Shown one piece after another: positions 22,331 through 35,500 of a stretch of DNA of 64,000 nt. How positions within the stretch are numbered: position 1 is the first letter of the stretch; the number at the start of each line of letters is the position of its first letter. Below the pieces are notes generated by a model that was given only the letters and a program-made list of their open reading frames with translations, did no database searches and was not told the origin of the DNA. Where the stretch lies: NCBI GenBank assembly GCA_900660155.1, contig CABFPE010000200.1, forward strand, positions 256,588 through 320,587, in the 5' to 3' direction. A program made the translations under genes and the position numbers. Source of the stretch: Hofstenia miamia (taxonomy: Eukaryota > Xenacoelomorpha > Acoela > Hofsteniidae).

Positions 22331-23590
22331 CGGCTTAATAAGCATTCATTTAGAATGATGGAGACATTTCTAACCTTTTTATATATATGTAGCAAAATTA
22401 CTATGAATTTAAGTTTTTTTCACAAGTCAATGCTTAACATTAAAATACCCAAACCGTTCTTTTTGCCGGAAACAAAATGTTTTTGTCTTGCAAAAATTTT
22501 CAGTGGAGCTTTTTGATTTAGTATTTTCATATATTTATTGTATTGTGTTGGTAAATCACTTTTTTGTTTTCACAAAAATTTTCATTGAATTTAACGTGTA
22601 TTTTCGCTTGCATACCTATAATGCTCATTCCCGTGATTTTGACCGTTAAGTTTTGTAAGTATTGAAAACACAAAACAGATCAACTTTATTGTACGGACAA
22701 CAATGGAACTAATAATATGACAGCGATTGTCATCATTAAATGTTCTTGGGGGTTTTACCAATCTTGATCCAGAGCAATCGGAGAATGATGGTGATTTCAT
22801 GGATTTTGTTGGCACTTTGTTTGAAAATGATGGTTTAGTCATCTTCAAATTGTAGTTCAACACATGCACCCATATTAGAGCCCGCAGAAAAATCTCTGCT
22901 AAAAATAACACTCAGTGTGAATGAAAACATTCAAATACTATATTGAATTTTAAGAAGATCTGCTCAATACGATGTCATTAGGTTTTTATCAGAAATGAAG
23001 TTGTCAACGTAAGTGCTTGGAGAATTGTTCTTAGTATCCTAAGAAAAAAGCAAAATAAAATGTGTGTTATCAATAAATGAAAAATGAAAATTTATTGCCG
23101 TTGCTTATCTTAATGGCATTCTCTGACTGAGACGAGCGCCAGTTCATACCGTTTGGTTAACAGAATTTGGCATTGCTCTTATAAAGTAGACTATTTCGAG
23201 AAATCAAATTTGGGAGATACGAAACTTTTGTCTATTTGATTGTACTTAAACTAGATCATTTCCGGTACAATCCGATACATTTCCTGCAACTTGGGATGTA
23301 TTTGAAGGTTCTGCAATAAATTCCATCAATGCGTATAACCCTAATTAATTTAAATAATATCGCTGTTTGTTCACACAAGTGTATTTGTTTAAAACCAAGT
23401 AAATTTGGTATAAAAACATTGTCTACATCAAATTCCTTATCTTGGCTCTCAAGATTCAGATGAATGTAATGTTCCGATTTTGCAGCTAGTATGCTTGTTA
23501 AAAATCAATGAAATAGAATTATGTATGTTTTGCACTAAATTAGTGTGAAACAATCATAAACTAACTTTGCATCTATATTACTACCAGCCA
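22331..23590. other. Unassigned AT-rich stretch
   Basis: A 106-codon minus-strand open frame (22591-22911) has no recognisable family. Its Ser/Pro-rich part could be the N-terminal region of the neighbouring transposase. Nothing else supported. Confidence 0.25.
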
Positions 23591-24540
23591 TTTTAACCGG
23601 TGTTGGATATTTTTGGCAAAAAATTTTGAGGTACTTCTAATGTTAAAAGTTTCTGTCATCAAAGGTTTATTATGCGGAGATTTGTTTTAATTGCTTTTGG
23701 GAATTGAATTAGTCATAACTTTCTTTTATGGATAAAATTTGTTAAGATACAACAAAAAATTTTTAAAAAATTGTCAACATTGCAGTTAAATTTGTTGCAG
23801 AATACGATGGAATGCCAATTATCTGAGGAGACGGGTGACTTAAAAATATTTGTTATCCATTGAGTAGCATTCTTAGTAGACGGAAATACATTTCGAAAAC
23901 TCAACGGATGTAATGCAGTGGTCAGAAAAAGGGCATTTGGATGAAGATAAATTATAAAATGTTTTATTTGTTTCATAAAGCACAACGTAATCAATTAATT
24001 TACTACCCAAAGATGTAACTCTACTTGCCAATCTTTCATTAACCAATTTTAAATTGTTGAATATATTTAAAAGTACATGTAGGTCAATATTGTACTCTAC
24101 ATTTAAAAAACCAAAGATAATTCCTCTTCTAATTGCTCAATTATCAGATTAGCAAATTTCTTGTTTGTTCAGTAAGAATTTTTTATTAGATCATAAATTT
24201 CTACCCAGAGATTTTCAAAATTTGATGCTAGGCTTCGCGCAAATGATACTTCTTTTGTTGCTAAACAAATTAAGACAAGGCGGCTCTCTGTATTAATATT
24301 AAGGGTCGCCTTGATTGAGATAAGAAACCAAATTGGAGGATTTCAAATTATTTCCAAAGTATTCTATCACATTGCTCTCTATAACTGGTTAAGCAACGAA
24401 AGTTGTATCGTTTGCGCCCCATTTTGATTTTACTAATAACATCATCGCATTGATTATGTGACTTCGGAATTGGAAATAGAGCTCCACCACTCTTTCTTTG
24501 ACCTATTGGATTATTGTTGAGTAAAATATCTCCCCTGAAT
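23590..24540 (-). mobile_element. LINE endonuclease domain fragment
   Basis: The minus strand reads ASNFENLWVEIYDL, then VEYNIDLHVLLNIFNNLKLV, RVTSLGSKLIDYVVLYE and CPFSDHCITSVEF. This matches the later AP-endonuclease blocks: 'lWvei', the loop before the active site, 's..lIDyv' and 'SDH'. Frames shift several times. Confidence 0.5.
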
Positions 24541-24717
24541 ACCGTATATTATGTGTTCTCCAGGTGTTAGCTAAGTTTCTAGGAGTGGTATATCATTCCT
24601 AACAGCAATCCTCCGGATCTGTGTCAACAAGTAAACTTTAATTTTATTAATTCATGCAATGCTGTAAAGATAATCCCCATTTCATGTTAACTTTTAAGTA
24701 AATAGTTTTTTACTAAG

Positions 24718-24762
<45 letters not shown>

Positions 24763-25710
24763 GAGCATCGTCGTGATGCAGATATCGTTTAACTGTGTGA
24801 TCATTCTTACCATTCTTCTCTCTAACTGTTTAGTGTTTGGATGTCTCTGGAGGTACTGAGCGAGGTTGCAAACATATACTTTTCAGAATAGGGAGGAATT
24901 TTATATCTTTTGGTTGCATTGTTTCCTACTCATTTGTCTTTCTCACCGCAGTTTCTTCTCTTTGAGGCTTAACTAAACGCATTAAGATATTAAAATGAGC
25001 AAAATGTCCAAATAATTGCAGGTAGTTAACACCAAAATGTCCAATGATGTAAAAATGTTTCCTTTATTGGTTAAGGACCATCAAAATTGCAAATTTTTGG
25101 TGTACAAGAAAATAGAAGAAAAAATGTCCCGACCTTTCAAGTCATGCAAAATATGATTTCAAGCTGTATAGCTATTGCAAAATAAAAAAACAAATCTTAC
25201 TTCCCATCATCTGAGAGACATAACTATGCATCAAAGTTCTAAAATGTTAGGAAAAAATGAAAAAAAGAGGTGGGGGAGGGGGGCGGCAGATCCGCCACTG
25301 TTTGTATGATACACAAGTATGCACTGCACACAATTCAAAATCCTTGCATTTCTTATGCAGTTATATCAAAATCAGTGATAAAAACCTTAAGTTATATGCA
25401 TTCAGAGCTGAGCTGGAATTGGTCAGGACTTTTACTAACCCGACAGAACCGGCAAAGCTTTTTCACAACCGGTCTGTTTTTTCGAATTGTAAGTGGGTTC
25501 GAGCAGGTTTCAAATTGATATTTGAGACTTGATGGGGATACCTTTTCAAATTTAAATGAAAAGAACACAGAAGGTTAATGGTTAAGAAAGTTACATTCTC
25601 AAATTAGGCTGTTTTCCACATTTACAAACGTATCTAGACTCTTAATCTGTACTGATGAGTTGCATACTTTGTAATGTCATGCCTCTTTCAAGACCACAAG
25701 TCCTACAACA
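24541..25710. other. Unassigned stretch with (TA)n array
   Basis: Contains a (TA)n array at 24720-24755 and a G-rich patch at 25267-25290. The short ORFs look random. No gene supported. Confidence 0.4.
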
Positions 25711-26041
25711 CAGACTTGTCAAAGAGCCGAAATCTGCTCGGCTCGTTTTACTTTTGAGTATTTTCGGCTCGGATCGGTTCGCCACATAGAACCGTTCAAT
25801 GAGGTTCGTTTTAGCTCGATATATTTCTTAAAAATGTTGCACTCTCAGAATTTTTACATCGTTCTTCCTATTATTTAATAAATATTTTAAAATAAGATTA
25901 TAAAAATGGTAAATGAAATGAAAAATAAGAAAAATCTGCACAAACAAATATAAAAGCAAGACATAATAATGGCTCGTTTAGGCTCGTTTTATATCAAGTG
26001 CACTGCTCAAGGTCGTCTTGGCTCGGCTCGTTGACAAGGTG
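25711..26041. mobile_element. hAT MITE, copy 1 (same family as 57923-58364)
   Basis: Terminal inverted repeats CAGACTTGTCAAAGAGCCG and the complement of GGCTCGTTGACAAGG, flanked by near-identical 8-bp duplications CTACAACA (25703) and CTTCAACA (26042). Interior rich in GGCTCG motifs. No coding potential. An 8-bp duplication is the hallmark of hAT transposition. Confidence 0.7.
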
Positions 26042-26049
26042 CTTCAACA

Positions 26050-27152
26050 GCATCTCCTTTTACGAGAGTACGATTTTCATTAACAAACTGTGTTTGCATT
26101 GAGAAGTAAAGCTCAGACTCGGTTTCTGAGGCTGGCATCCCAAATGGGACTGTACGTACCTATATTACAGCAAATTCAATGTAGAACAATGTGATATGCA
26201 TCGTGCCTCATTATACATTTTGGTAAAATCAAAAAAATGTGGCAACTTAAAGCGCTGTATGTACATGTAATTTAGTTGCAAAAGCAAATTCTAATATATC
26301 ACCAGTGCAACATATGAATTCATATTCAATATAATGGAGTTATTATTATTCCAAAAAATGATGTGTAGACACTAAACTAACTTTGACGAAATTAAAACAC
26401 AAAGATTTGGACAACAAAAAATATTCTGACCCGCTAAATGCCGTTAAAGATAGAAGCAAAGAATGTTGACTGATTTTTGATAGGTGCAAAGAAATCCCAA
26501 GTCCACGAAGACAGCCCGTGCGCAAAATCAGAGGGTTTGGGTGAGGGTTAGGGATCAAGCAACTTTAGTTAGGAGGGGCGTGCATGTCCTACACTTTTTT
26601 AAATAAATTAAATTTACAAACAAACGCAAATATTTGAAATCTTGTTGAAGTTAACAAAAAGCGAAAAGAAAATCACTTTTACTAAATACACTCAATGTAT
26701 TTCTTGTAATTTAAAATTTAAAGGGGGTGTGCGCCAAAAACATTATTCTATAGAATTGAAATTGATATAGTTCTTTGCAGGCCCGTTGAGAGCCTTTGGG
26801 TGCCTGGGACAACTAAAGGCATATTTCGAGAATTTTTTGTTTCAAATAGAATTCATGCATTATGCAAATTGCAAAACGTTTAATTTCAAATGCACAACAA
26901 AGTCCGCATGATGGTGTCGATAAGCAGTCGTTGTGTACAATGATATACATTGTATTATATACAAAACTAAGCCTCAAATGTTCAATTGAAATTTACAATG
27001 ATATGCTGTACAATGTTTTAAGAAAGAATTTTATTCTGAACATTTTAAAATTTGTTAAAATTCGTGAATTTCTTAAGCCAGAAAAATTACAAATTATGAA
27101 TATAAGTAAAGGTCTCAGCCACTTTACAAACATAACAAAAATAAAAGGGCAA
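26050..27152. other. Unassigned stretch, possible hAT terminus at 26779
   Basis: CAGGCCCGTTGAGAGCC near 26779 looks like a hAT end, possibly the 3' terminus of the transposase fragment that follows. A 101-codon plus-strand frame (26862-27167) has no recognisable features. Confidence 0.3.
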
Positions 27153-27610
27153 TTAATGGATCAGTAATATAGAAAAGCCAAAGAAACAACTAAAAATACA
27201 CAAAGACACCTTTCTCTGTTTACGAGAAGCGAACTGTTCAATTACTTCATCAAACGAGGTTTTCTTTGCAATTTCTCTTTCCATGGCCAAAATTGCAAGA
27301 TTATGTAGCCTTTCCTGTGAAATTGTTGAGCGATTAAACCTTTTAATAATACCCAATTTACTAAAGGCACGTTTAGCACTTCTACAGAAACAGCTAATGT
27401 ACAGAATATACTTAGAGCAGCTCTATAAACTGCTGATGAAATTAAGAATCGTTAGAGGCTCCACTGATTCCATTTTCGAATAACTTCCAAAATTTGCTTT
27501 GCCTATAGCTTTAAGTGCCTGCATTTCATGAAAAAGGTCTTCGGTAGAAGAAATATCTTCCGTGTATTGTGCACAAAATATTGAACAAGCCAATTGCTTG
27601 TTCTTCACAC
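27153..27610 (-). mobile_element. hAT transposase C-terminal fragment (ZMYM1-like type)
   Basis: The minus strand reads, across frames, FRNRSTIS-type text: GIIKRFNRSTISQERLHNLA then MEREIAKKTSFDEVIEQFAS, matching the end of ZMYM1-like hAT transposases ('K..LRstm.qeRL..LalisiE...a...dfd.vi..Fa'). The preceding LTILNFISSL segment fits the dimerisation region. At least two frame changes. Confidence 0.55.
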
Positions 27611-27625
27611 ATAGTCATCCTTGCT

Positions 27626-28335
27626 TCAAGGATCTGCGCCAGAGTCGGGCATGTAAAATTGGTTAATCACTGTACCTGTTGGCCAAAAGTCTACGTTTTC
27701 TACAGTTGATGAGCATTTCTCTTCAAATACACAATGAAAAGAAGCGGACATACTTGAATCATTTGAGACACAACTTATATGTTGTCCTTTTGAGCCCATT
27801 AACATCACGTAGTCCTTAACGTCCTGAGTGGTGACATATTTACTAAGGCGACCAACAAACAAGTGCCACCTAGGCGGTGATCGTGGCGCCGGAGAAATAT
27901 TTACAATATCAGGCGCTCGACTCCGCTCACTTGAAGTCGTTCTTAACCGCTTGTTGGCTGTCTAAGAGTATGTACTGCCAAGTCTTTGCCTTCCGGATGC
28001 CACTTGAGTCCACGTACTGTCTATCACACTTGAGCCGCTGTCGACTCTTGACCTTTCTAAAGAGGGCAGACGCAAATGTCAAACCTTGTCTCTACTAGAC
28101 AGTGAAAGTTTTTCAATAGATTCCTTTATTAGATCTAGCTTCCTTGAAATATCAATATTGGACGTACATTGTTTTTCACATGAGGGACAAACCATTTAGT
28201 AGATCCTGAGATTTGACATATCTGACAGTCAGGGCGAAAACCAAGATGTATGAACTTAGAATTGCATTTTGAGCAAGTAAAGAAATTGTCAGTAATTGAC
28301 GTGAGAGCGCACGAAATGCAAACACGACCGGTCAT
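27626..28335 (-). mobile_element. LINE ORF1-like protein fragment with PHD-type zinc finger
   Basis: The minus strand starts with MTGRVCISCALTSITDNFFT, CSKCNSKFIH and CQIC, a PHD-like zinc finger, and later FVGRLSKYVTTQDVKDYVML and FWPTGTVINQFYMP. This finger plus an RRM-like 'FvgrL......dv..yv...WP.G..i..Fy' C-terminal domain is the arrangement of ORF1 in several arthropod-type CR1/jockey LINEs. Frames change between the two parts. Confidence 0.5.
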
Positions 28336-28392
28336 TTCTAGGCAATATTATTATTAATAATATACTCCTATTATTATTATTATTATTATTAT

Positions 28393-28990
28393 TATTCCTA
28401 AAATCTATTGCATAAACAATTTGGGCCCCGGAATGGCCATAGCACCCAATTTCTATCTATTACTCAACAAGTAAAGTCTAATATATCTCATAATAAATGC
28501 AGTGTTGCCGCATTGCTAGATTTAAGTAAGGCATTCAATCCCATGAATTTTGATATTTTGCACGATAAGCTTGTAAATTATAATTTGGTGATAACTCAAT
28601 TATTATTATTGGCCCTATTGTATTTGCAATTTATGTAAATGATATAATTAAATATGTTACCCACAGCGAAATTTCCCAATATGCGGACGACAGATGCCTA
28701 ATAAGTCCAGCAAAAAATGGTTTTGATTCTACAAACATATTTAGAAAAATTACACAATTATTTTACAAATAATAAACTAAAACTAAATATTGAAAAAACT
28801 CAATCTATAATTTTTACATCGAACACACAAAGAAATCTAATAAGTGGTATATAGAACTAAAGATAAATAATTAGTCAATAAAGCAAAGTGAATCAGTCAG
28901 CTATTTAGGAGTTAAGATAGATTATGGATTAAAATTTGAAATATTCGTACTTAATAAGATTCAAAAAATGATTCAAATCTGTGCATAGTT
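28393..28990 (+). mobile_element. LINE family D reverse transcriptase, copy 1
   Basis: Begins after a (TAT)n run. It reads HKQFGPRNGHSTQFLS ('QfGFrkghST'), VAALLDLSKAFNPMNFDILH, then GPIVFAIYVNDIIKYV and SQYADDRCLI with YADD. Contains deletions and frameshifts. A related second copy follows in the same orientation. Confidence 0.7.
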
Positions 28991-29089
28991 TATCATCTAA
29001 GTAATATAGTTTCCTCGCCAAGCACAGTACAAGTGACTAAGTGATACAAGTGATACTAAAAAAAATAACTCTAAATAAATCCCAAAATA

Positions 29090-30209
29090 AATCCAGTTAC
29101 ATAGCCATTTAGACTTAAGCAAAGCTTTTAGTTCAATGAATTTTGAAACTTTGGCGATTAAACTTAAAAATTACGGATTTAAACAAAATTTAATTAAGTC
29201 ACTTATGAGTTTTTTCAGAAAATAGAAAGCAGCTTGTTTTAATGAATAATATGAAAGCTAAATATATTACAACCGATCGAGGAGTGCCTCAAAATACAGT
29301 ACTAGGGTTAATTATATTTGGAATATATGTAAATGACATTATGAAACATGTGAAACATAACAATTATCTGACGATATTTGCCTCATACATACTGATAATA
29401 ATGCATTCAGGGCAATGCAAAATGTACAAAGTGATATTGAAAATTCTTCTAGGTATTTCACATCCAATCAATTAAAAATTAATATTGAAAAAACTCAATT
29501 CATTATATTTCCCCAATTCTGTAAAAGAAATAACAAACAAGATCGAATTAACTGTTAACATGTGTTCAGATAAAACAAAGTGATCATATTTAGGTGTTGA
29601 TAGTGACAAAGATTTAAAATTTGATAATTTTCTCTTAACAAAGTTACAAAAATGCCTTCTGGCGTTAGATACTTATATCACCTCAGAAATTTAGAACCAG
29701 ATTAACACTTTTAATAATTGCATTCATTTTATTTATCGCAATTACATTATTGTTCATTTTTACTTATTAATCTTAATAGAAAAAGCCGCTATTTATTATC
29801 AAAAGCTTTAAATTGGCCATTAAAATCATTATATTTTGCAAGTAAGTATGATCATGTCACTGAAAACAGACGAAAGTATAATATATTTTTCTCCGCTATA
29901 TATATATATATATATATATATAAATATGGCCGAGAATCACTGTCTTTTTTGCTAATTACTTAAAAGTAAATACAGGATCGCATAAATTTATTTGCAGCAG
30001 TATTTCCTATGTTTGTTTTCATCGAGCAGCCAGCAATATTTGGAACAATTTAGACAATGAAATTATAGTAAAAAAATTCTAAAAAATTTAGAAAAAAATT
30101 AAGAAGTGCGCTTTACAATGACAAACAATTGGAGGCAGAGGCGTGCTAAACACATTTATCGATTTTTTACACTGAGCTCACCACATACATTTATTATTAT
30201 TATTATATA
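29090..30209 (+). mobile_element. LINE family D reverse transcriptase, copy 2
   Basis: The plus strand reads DLSKAFSSMNFETLAIKLKN, RGVPQNTVLGLIIFGIYVND, then SNQLKINIEKTQFIIF and late-region scraps, ending near an (ATT)n tail at about 30190-30209. Closely related to copy 1 (for example KLKLNIEKTQSIIF there). It contains a (TA)n array at 29898-29922. Confidence 0.65.
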
Positions 30210-30216
30210 TTATGCA

Positions 30217-31496
30217 CAGGGCTGAGGTGCCTAATTTAAAAGTGGGGGATGCAAATTGTCAGATTTTTTTGGCTAGAAAACTGTTGGAATTCTTTTAACA
30301 TAACAATGTTTGCTCTGTTATTATTGGGTTGATGTGACGCAATTACTGAATTTATATTTCTGTTAACAACTAATACAAAGGTGAGCATACTATTAGTGTT
30401 TTTCAAGTTAAAACCAACAATTCAAAGATAAAAATATAGCAACGTTTTAAAGTGGTTCATCATCAAACAAAAAATATTATACTTTTGTAAGTGACTTGCA
30501 CTAGTGGGTGCCATCTTCCTTGAGTGCATTTCAATCGCCATGTTGTAACTGAGCTTTCAGCATTTCACAGATGTAGTGGCAGCCTATTTAAATTAATTGT
30601 GGCACTATTATTTGCGAGCAAACAATATTCAGAAGGGAGAAACCTCGTTCTGCTTCTGATGAAGACATTGGTATATTATCCAAAGTCTCTGAAACAGTGT
30701 TGGGCGACTTAAATCCCTCGATTTAAATCATTGATTTCCCCTCTAGTTAAAGCATTAAATCACGCAATTTTTAAAGCTATTTTAGAATATCCCTTTTGGA
30801 CCACTTCTCTTATTAAGAGCATAGCTTAGAAGTTGCAATAGTCAATTATATTGTAGAGACTGTTCTAATAATTTTTATCTAAGCATATGGCCTTATTTGC
30901 ACTGTAGTTGAGCCGACTTTGACAATCTCCAACAAACGTATAAAAATACAAAAATAATAATATTATTTTTATTATTTATTATTAGTAAAATTCTTTACTG
31001 TGACACAAAAATATAACAAAAGAGCATATAGGATCCAATTTTCCATTTTTGTGTTGTTTTGGAAAAAATTTCAATTTTAGTCCCTAGCCAAAACACAAGA
31101 TCTGTTTGAAATTATTTAATAAACATTTTTTACCTAGAATTATTTTAGTAAATATAAAATGGGTCTTTTCGCATGTCATATTATTGTGAATATTTACACT
31201 TTACCATGCATACTCTTGCATTTCCTAAGCATCCATATAAACTGAAATATACTCATTTGTGATAGTCACGTCTATGAAAATCAAATCGTTAGAATATTTC
31301 AAAATATAGTTTAACCCACTTTTTATCCAATTTTAACAAAAGCGAGATTAAGTTTAAATAAATATCAACTCTGGTTGGATGTGTGAACTAAATTTTACAG
31401 AATTCTTGTCTCCATAACTAAGCACCATTTTACTTTAAGCATTTTGAGTGGAAGGGGGACGCCGTCCCTCTGCGCTTCTCGTCCACCTCAACCCTG
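30217..31496 (-). mobile_element. hAT element with degenerate transposase C-terminus
   Basis: Ends are CAGGGCTGAGGTG (30217) and the complement CACCTCAACCCTG (ending 31496). Flanks ATTATGCA and ATAATGTA agree at 6 of 8 positions, a plausible hAT duplication. Inside, minus strand 30480-30720 reads VSSSEAERGFSLLNIVCSQI, the hAT dimerisation motif. The rest is unrecognisable; a further hAT-like end (CAGTGTTGGGCGAC, 30692) suggests nesting. Confidence 0.5.
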
Positions 31497-32043
31497 ATAA
31501 TGTATGTATATTAAAGTATAAAGTTCTAAAATTGTAACTTTTCGCCAAATATTAGCGGTTGTTCTTTCTTTTACTAAGTATCTCTTAGTTTAAGGAAAGA
31601 AGAGGAATAAAATTAAGTATTCATTCTTCATGGCAGTGTAATTTCATTGGTTTATATATTGTTACTCATGCATAAAAAATTTAAACAAACCTAAAAAATA
31701 TTTTGCATTAAGCATGGGCTTTAAATGACATATTTTTACTTTGACTGAATATCGGTTGAAGTTGAAGGGTTAAACTTTTACCAACTACTGAATTCTAGAA
31801 ATACGAAAATGAGGGAAATTAATATATTGCTGGAGGTCGAGGCATATGCCTAAGATAAATAACTTCGCAATTTATATAATTCCCCGATGCTGTCTGTCTT
31901 TGGAATATATTTACCCAAAGCGAACAAACGCGAATAAATAACCAGCACGGAATATCAACCCCAGATTCGAGTGAAAATTTCCACTTAGCAACTGTCGCGA
32001 GGGGTGCAGTTAGTGAATACACGCACCCGTTGAGTCATTTGCA
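31497..32043 (+). other. Upstream region of the PPxY gene
   Basis: Should hold the promoter and 5' UTR. An in-frame TGA at 32014 closes the upstream reading. The GC content rises over the last 150 bp. No TATA box or initiator is convincing. Confidence 0.35.
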
Positions 32044-32206
32044 ATGCCGTCTAATACTCAAGAACAAAACAACTTTCCTCGTGCCAGCCGCTGCCCATGC
32101 TGTGGGGCCAGTTCAGCGCAGGTCATTAAGGAAAGCCCACCACCATATGACCACAGCTGGAAAAACAACACTCCTTCTCCAATAGAAAATCATTCAAACA
32201 TTGAAG
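32044..32206 (+). CDS. Putative PPxY tail-anchored membrane protein, exon 1
   Basis: Encodes residues 1-54 plus one base of codon 55. The ATG at 32044 is preceded by an in-frame TGA at 32014, so this is the first possible start. The segment has a CPCC cysteine cluster (residues 17-20) and a first PY motif, SPPPY, at 31-35. The exon ends in a good donor, G|GTAAGC, at 32207. It is not obviously transposon-derived. PPxY motifs are classical ligands of WW domains, for example those in NEDD4-family ubiquitin ligases. The family is not recognised; the gene model depends on a splice to 36700 that keeps the frame and adds two more PPxY motifs. Confidence 0.6.
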
Positions 32207-34661
32207 GTAAGCTAAACCTAAAAAACACTAATTTGCAATTTTATAATTTTTTCAATTATTAACAAAATTATCATATAAGGAAATAGGAAATTCTCTTTAC
32301 AAATTAAAATTTGCAATTTATTAAATTATCGAGTAACTAAAATTTATTTTATTAAGATAGTTATGGATGTCCTTACATATATATATATATATACGGGCTC
32401 TAGATTCTATGGGATTTGTATCCACCGCCCGCACTTTCCAATTTTCCATAGTATCCAGCCCTTTTTTGATAGAAAGCCATAATAATTCATTTTATCCAAA
32501 AAATTTTACATTGCGCATTTGGAATAGGGTCTAATTTCTTATGTATGAGTTTCAGGTTTTTTCAAAAAAAATTTTTTTGGTCCCATATCTTGTGCCCGTA
32601 TACATTTTTTTGTATCCAGCGCCTTGTAGATACTTTAAAATTCAAAGCCCGTATATGTATTCAACTCCTTATTGATATTTTAAATTCTAGCCATATATGT
32701 ATATATATATAATACACATATGTACTGTGATCGCCTTCTTAAACTGCGCCAAGCCATCTGCAGCATTGTATTAAAATAGGAAGCTTAGTTGCCAAAAGTG
32801 TAGACAACGTAATTCTCAGTAGAATCTCTGTAGGACTACCAGGGCATTGAGATACGTGATTTATTTTATTTTTCAAAAAATGTCTGATATGTTCCAAATC
32901 GTCGGTTCCATGTTCCCTAATATATTGAAGAATTTAATCATAAATATATTTTTTATAGATATAATTAATTAATTAATGTGTAGTGTGTAATCAATAATTT
33001 GTAATAAAGAATAGAAACTCTTCATATAACGAATATGGATTGTTTTTTACTACACTAAGTCAAGCTATCGATTTTTCAGTCATCTATTTTTCTTACTTGG
33101 GGGGATGGTCATAGTACCTAGATATGCATATTCGTACTTAGTTCTAACTTTAGATTTTAGAAGCTCAAAATATTTGAGCAAAACATGTACATTTATTGAT
33201 CATATTTCAATTCTATAGCATCATAAAAACCCATCATTATGGCAAATGCAGCCTAGAATTTCCTGCAAAAAATTTCTAAGATGATTCTTTGCGCATATTT
33301 AGACTTGTTATGGGAAGAGTTTTTCTTTGTCCATCCCATGCCCTATGCCAGTGTCCAATATTTCATTTGGTTTCCTTGTGGCTCTTCCACCCTGTTGAAC
33401 ATTTTTCAAGGGTTTGAAACGCCATCATATATTTCTTCCAAAAAATATATAAATTTCAGTTATTGGTATTTATAGGATATCAAATTGCAAATGTCATACA
33501 TTTAAAAGTCTCAAATAACGATTCAAATTAAAGACCATTTTAAGGTTGTTTTTCATTAAAATGGGTTGGATTGCTGATACAGATTATTTATTGATAACCA
33601 GTTTCACTCTTCTATGTGAATTAGTATGCAACAAATCTGACAGTAGTTAAAATTGCAGCAGGCATCGCTATTCGCTATGCGAAGTGTATCTAAAACTAAT
33701 AAATCGAATACATTTGCAAGATGTTCCCAAGAGAAAATCACTAGTCCCACGGCACAGCCATTTACTTCCTTTTCTCATGGGATATTCCCAGTAATTACCA
33801 TGAGATGATATGGTCACGCAGAACACAATTTTTCTCCAGTTTGGAAAATACTGCTGATTTCAGGGCCAATTCATCTTTGATAAAAACTATTTCTGTGCAT
33901 GAAGTACTTGAAAATTAAAACCTTTTTCAAACAAAAGAAAAAATTTTCAAATTCTTCCCATAATGAATGTTTTGATGATAAGTTGGTCTGGAACCAATGG
34001 CAGCCATGACTAACTTTTTGTTTCTGAAAATAGACCAGCCAACAAAATTGTAAAAGGTTGCTTAAGGCATAAGGGCACTTTCAAAAGTTAATGACATCTT
34101 TGATACTGATAAAACGATATATGGATATGTGTATGTGAAGTATTCTTGTTTCATTGACGGATGAGTATTTTTAGTATGAAAAGTCAGTGAATTTGAAAAA
34201 TTTCTTGGAAAAGTATCACGAGAATTTAGTGATTGTAAAGAAGATAACGGACCTTTAAGCACACAACTACGGGAGGGCTTGCAATTTGTAAAAGTGAAAG
34301 ATGAATGATAATGAAGTAGATATTGGAATTTGTAGCACTGGTTTCAATTGATTATTCGTAGACCTATTTTGCTTAATTCTATCCTCGTTCAAGTGTATTG
34401 TAACTAACCACAAAGACTAATGATTGCAATTTTATAATTAAAATTTCTAAGATATTTAATATTTAAATTGATGTGCGGTGAAAACCATTACAGTCAATCT
34501 AAGCATCAATTTTTTTTAAGAATGTTAACTTATAACATGTTGTTTTAAAAATGAAAGTTTGTTTGAGTAAATTTGAAATTATCTAATATTGATAACATAT
34601 TCATTTAAATTTGGTAGTAAGTAGATAATAATTTGTATTTTAATCGGTAATTGGATATAGT

Positions 34662-35500
34662 TGTGGACATGGTAGAATGCTAAATCAGGAAAATATTTTT
34701 TTGTAAAAATTAAAAAATATTTAGTACTAATGGGGAGAGATATATATTTTGGACTTGATCAGTGGCGTATGCAATGGGGGACATTTTAGAATGCCCCGTC
34801 ATGTTTTCAGCATTGATTTTGAGTGATTAATTTTTAAAAAAATAAAAAACTAAGTGGTGAAATGTATTTCTTCAAAATTTTGAAAATTTTGCGGGGATTT
34901 GCCTCACTTTTGATCGCTTAAGCTGATCACAACTAAGATTTCCCCGTAAGAAAATCCTGCACAATCCAGTAATTAGGTGCAATATCAATTTAAAGTCTAA
35001 AACAGAAGAATGGTATTCAACGTTGTACAGAAAAATGAGCAGTAATTTAACTGTAATGAGAAGGGTACATTTAATATAATTGTTGTTCTCAGATAACAAA
35101 TATACCTAACACCAGAAACACAAATCTTCTAAATTTATAATCATATCAAAATTTTTGCCTTGTGGTGTCGAGTGTGGTTTTAAAATTATATATTAACTGA
35201 AAATTATGGAATGAAAGTAAAAATACATGAAAAAGGACCATTAATGTGCATACCCGCCAATATGTGTTTGTACGTTCTATGTTATTATGTTAGGACACTG
35301 GGTTAAATTGTGAAATTTCCGTTTAGAATTCTGCAGAGATTACATGAGATTCCACAGAAAAAGCTCTCTGTTCGGGGATGATAATGTCATCTCCAGGACA
35401 GCCCTGGTTTTTGAAAATTGGAACAAGTACTTTCTTATAGTATATGTAATCTGTATTTATTTAATATAACATTGGTTTAGCGTATATTCTACATTTCAAA
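34662..35500. repeat. 839-bp tandem duplication, copy 1
   Basis: This unit is repeated immediately at 35501-36339 with an exact offset of 839 bp. I find two differences: T/C in 'ggaccattaatg' (35236 region) and T/C in 'actttcttatag'. The unit is non-coding intron sequence. It contains a hAT-like end, CAGTGGCGTATGCAATGG, near 34760. Confidence 0.95.

Noticed and set aside
25257-25532. Gly-rich N-terminal open frames
   Set aside because: Overlapping frames through a G-rich patch and random sequence; no start context or homology.
26862-27167. 101-codon plus-strand frame
   Set aside because: No domain, hydrophobic signal or splice support; adjacent to a minus-strand hAT fragment.
28365-28397. 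CRISPR-like or satellite array from repeated TAT units
   Set aside because: A simple trinucleotide microsatellite, most likely a LINE tail; no spacers.
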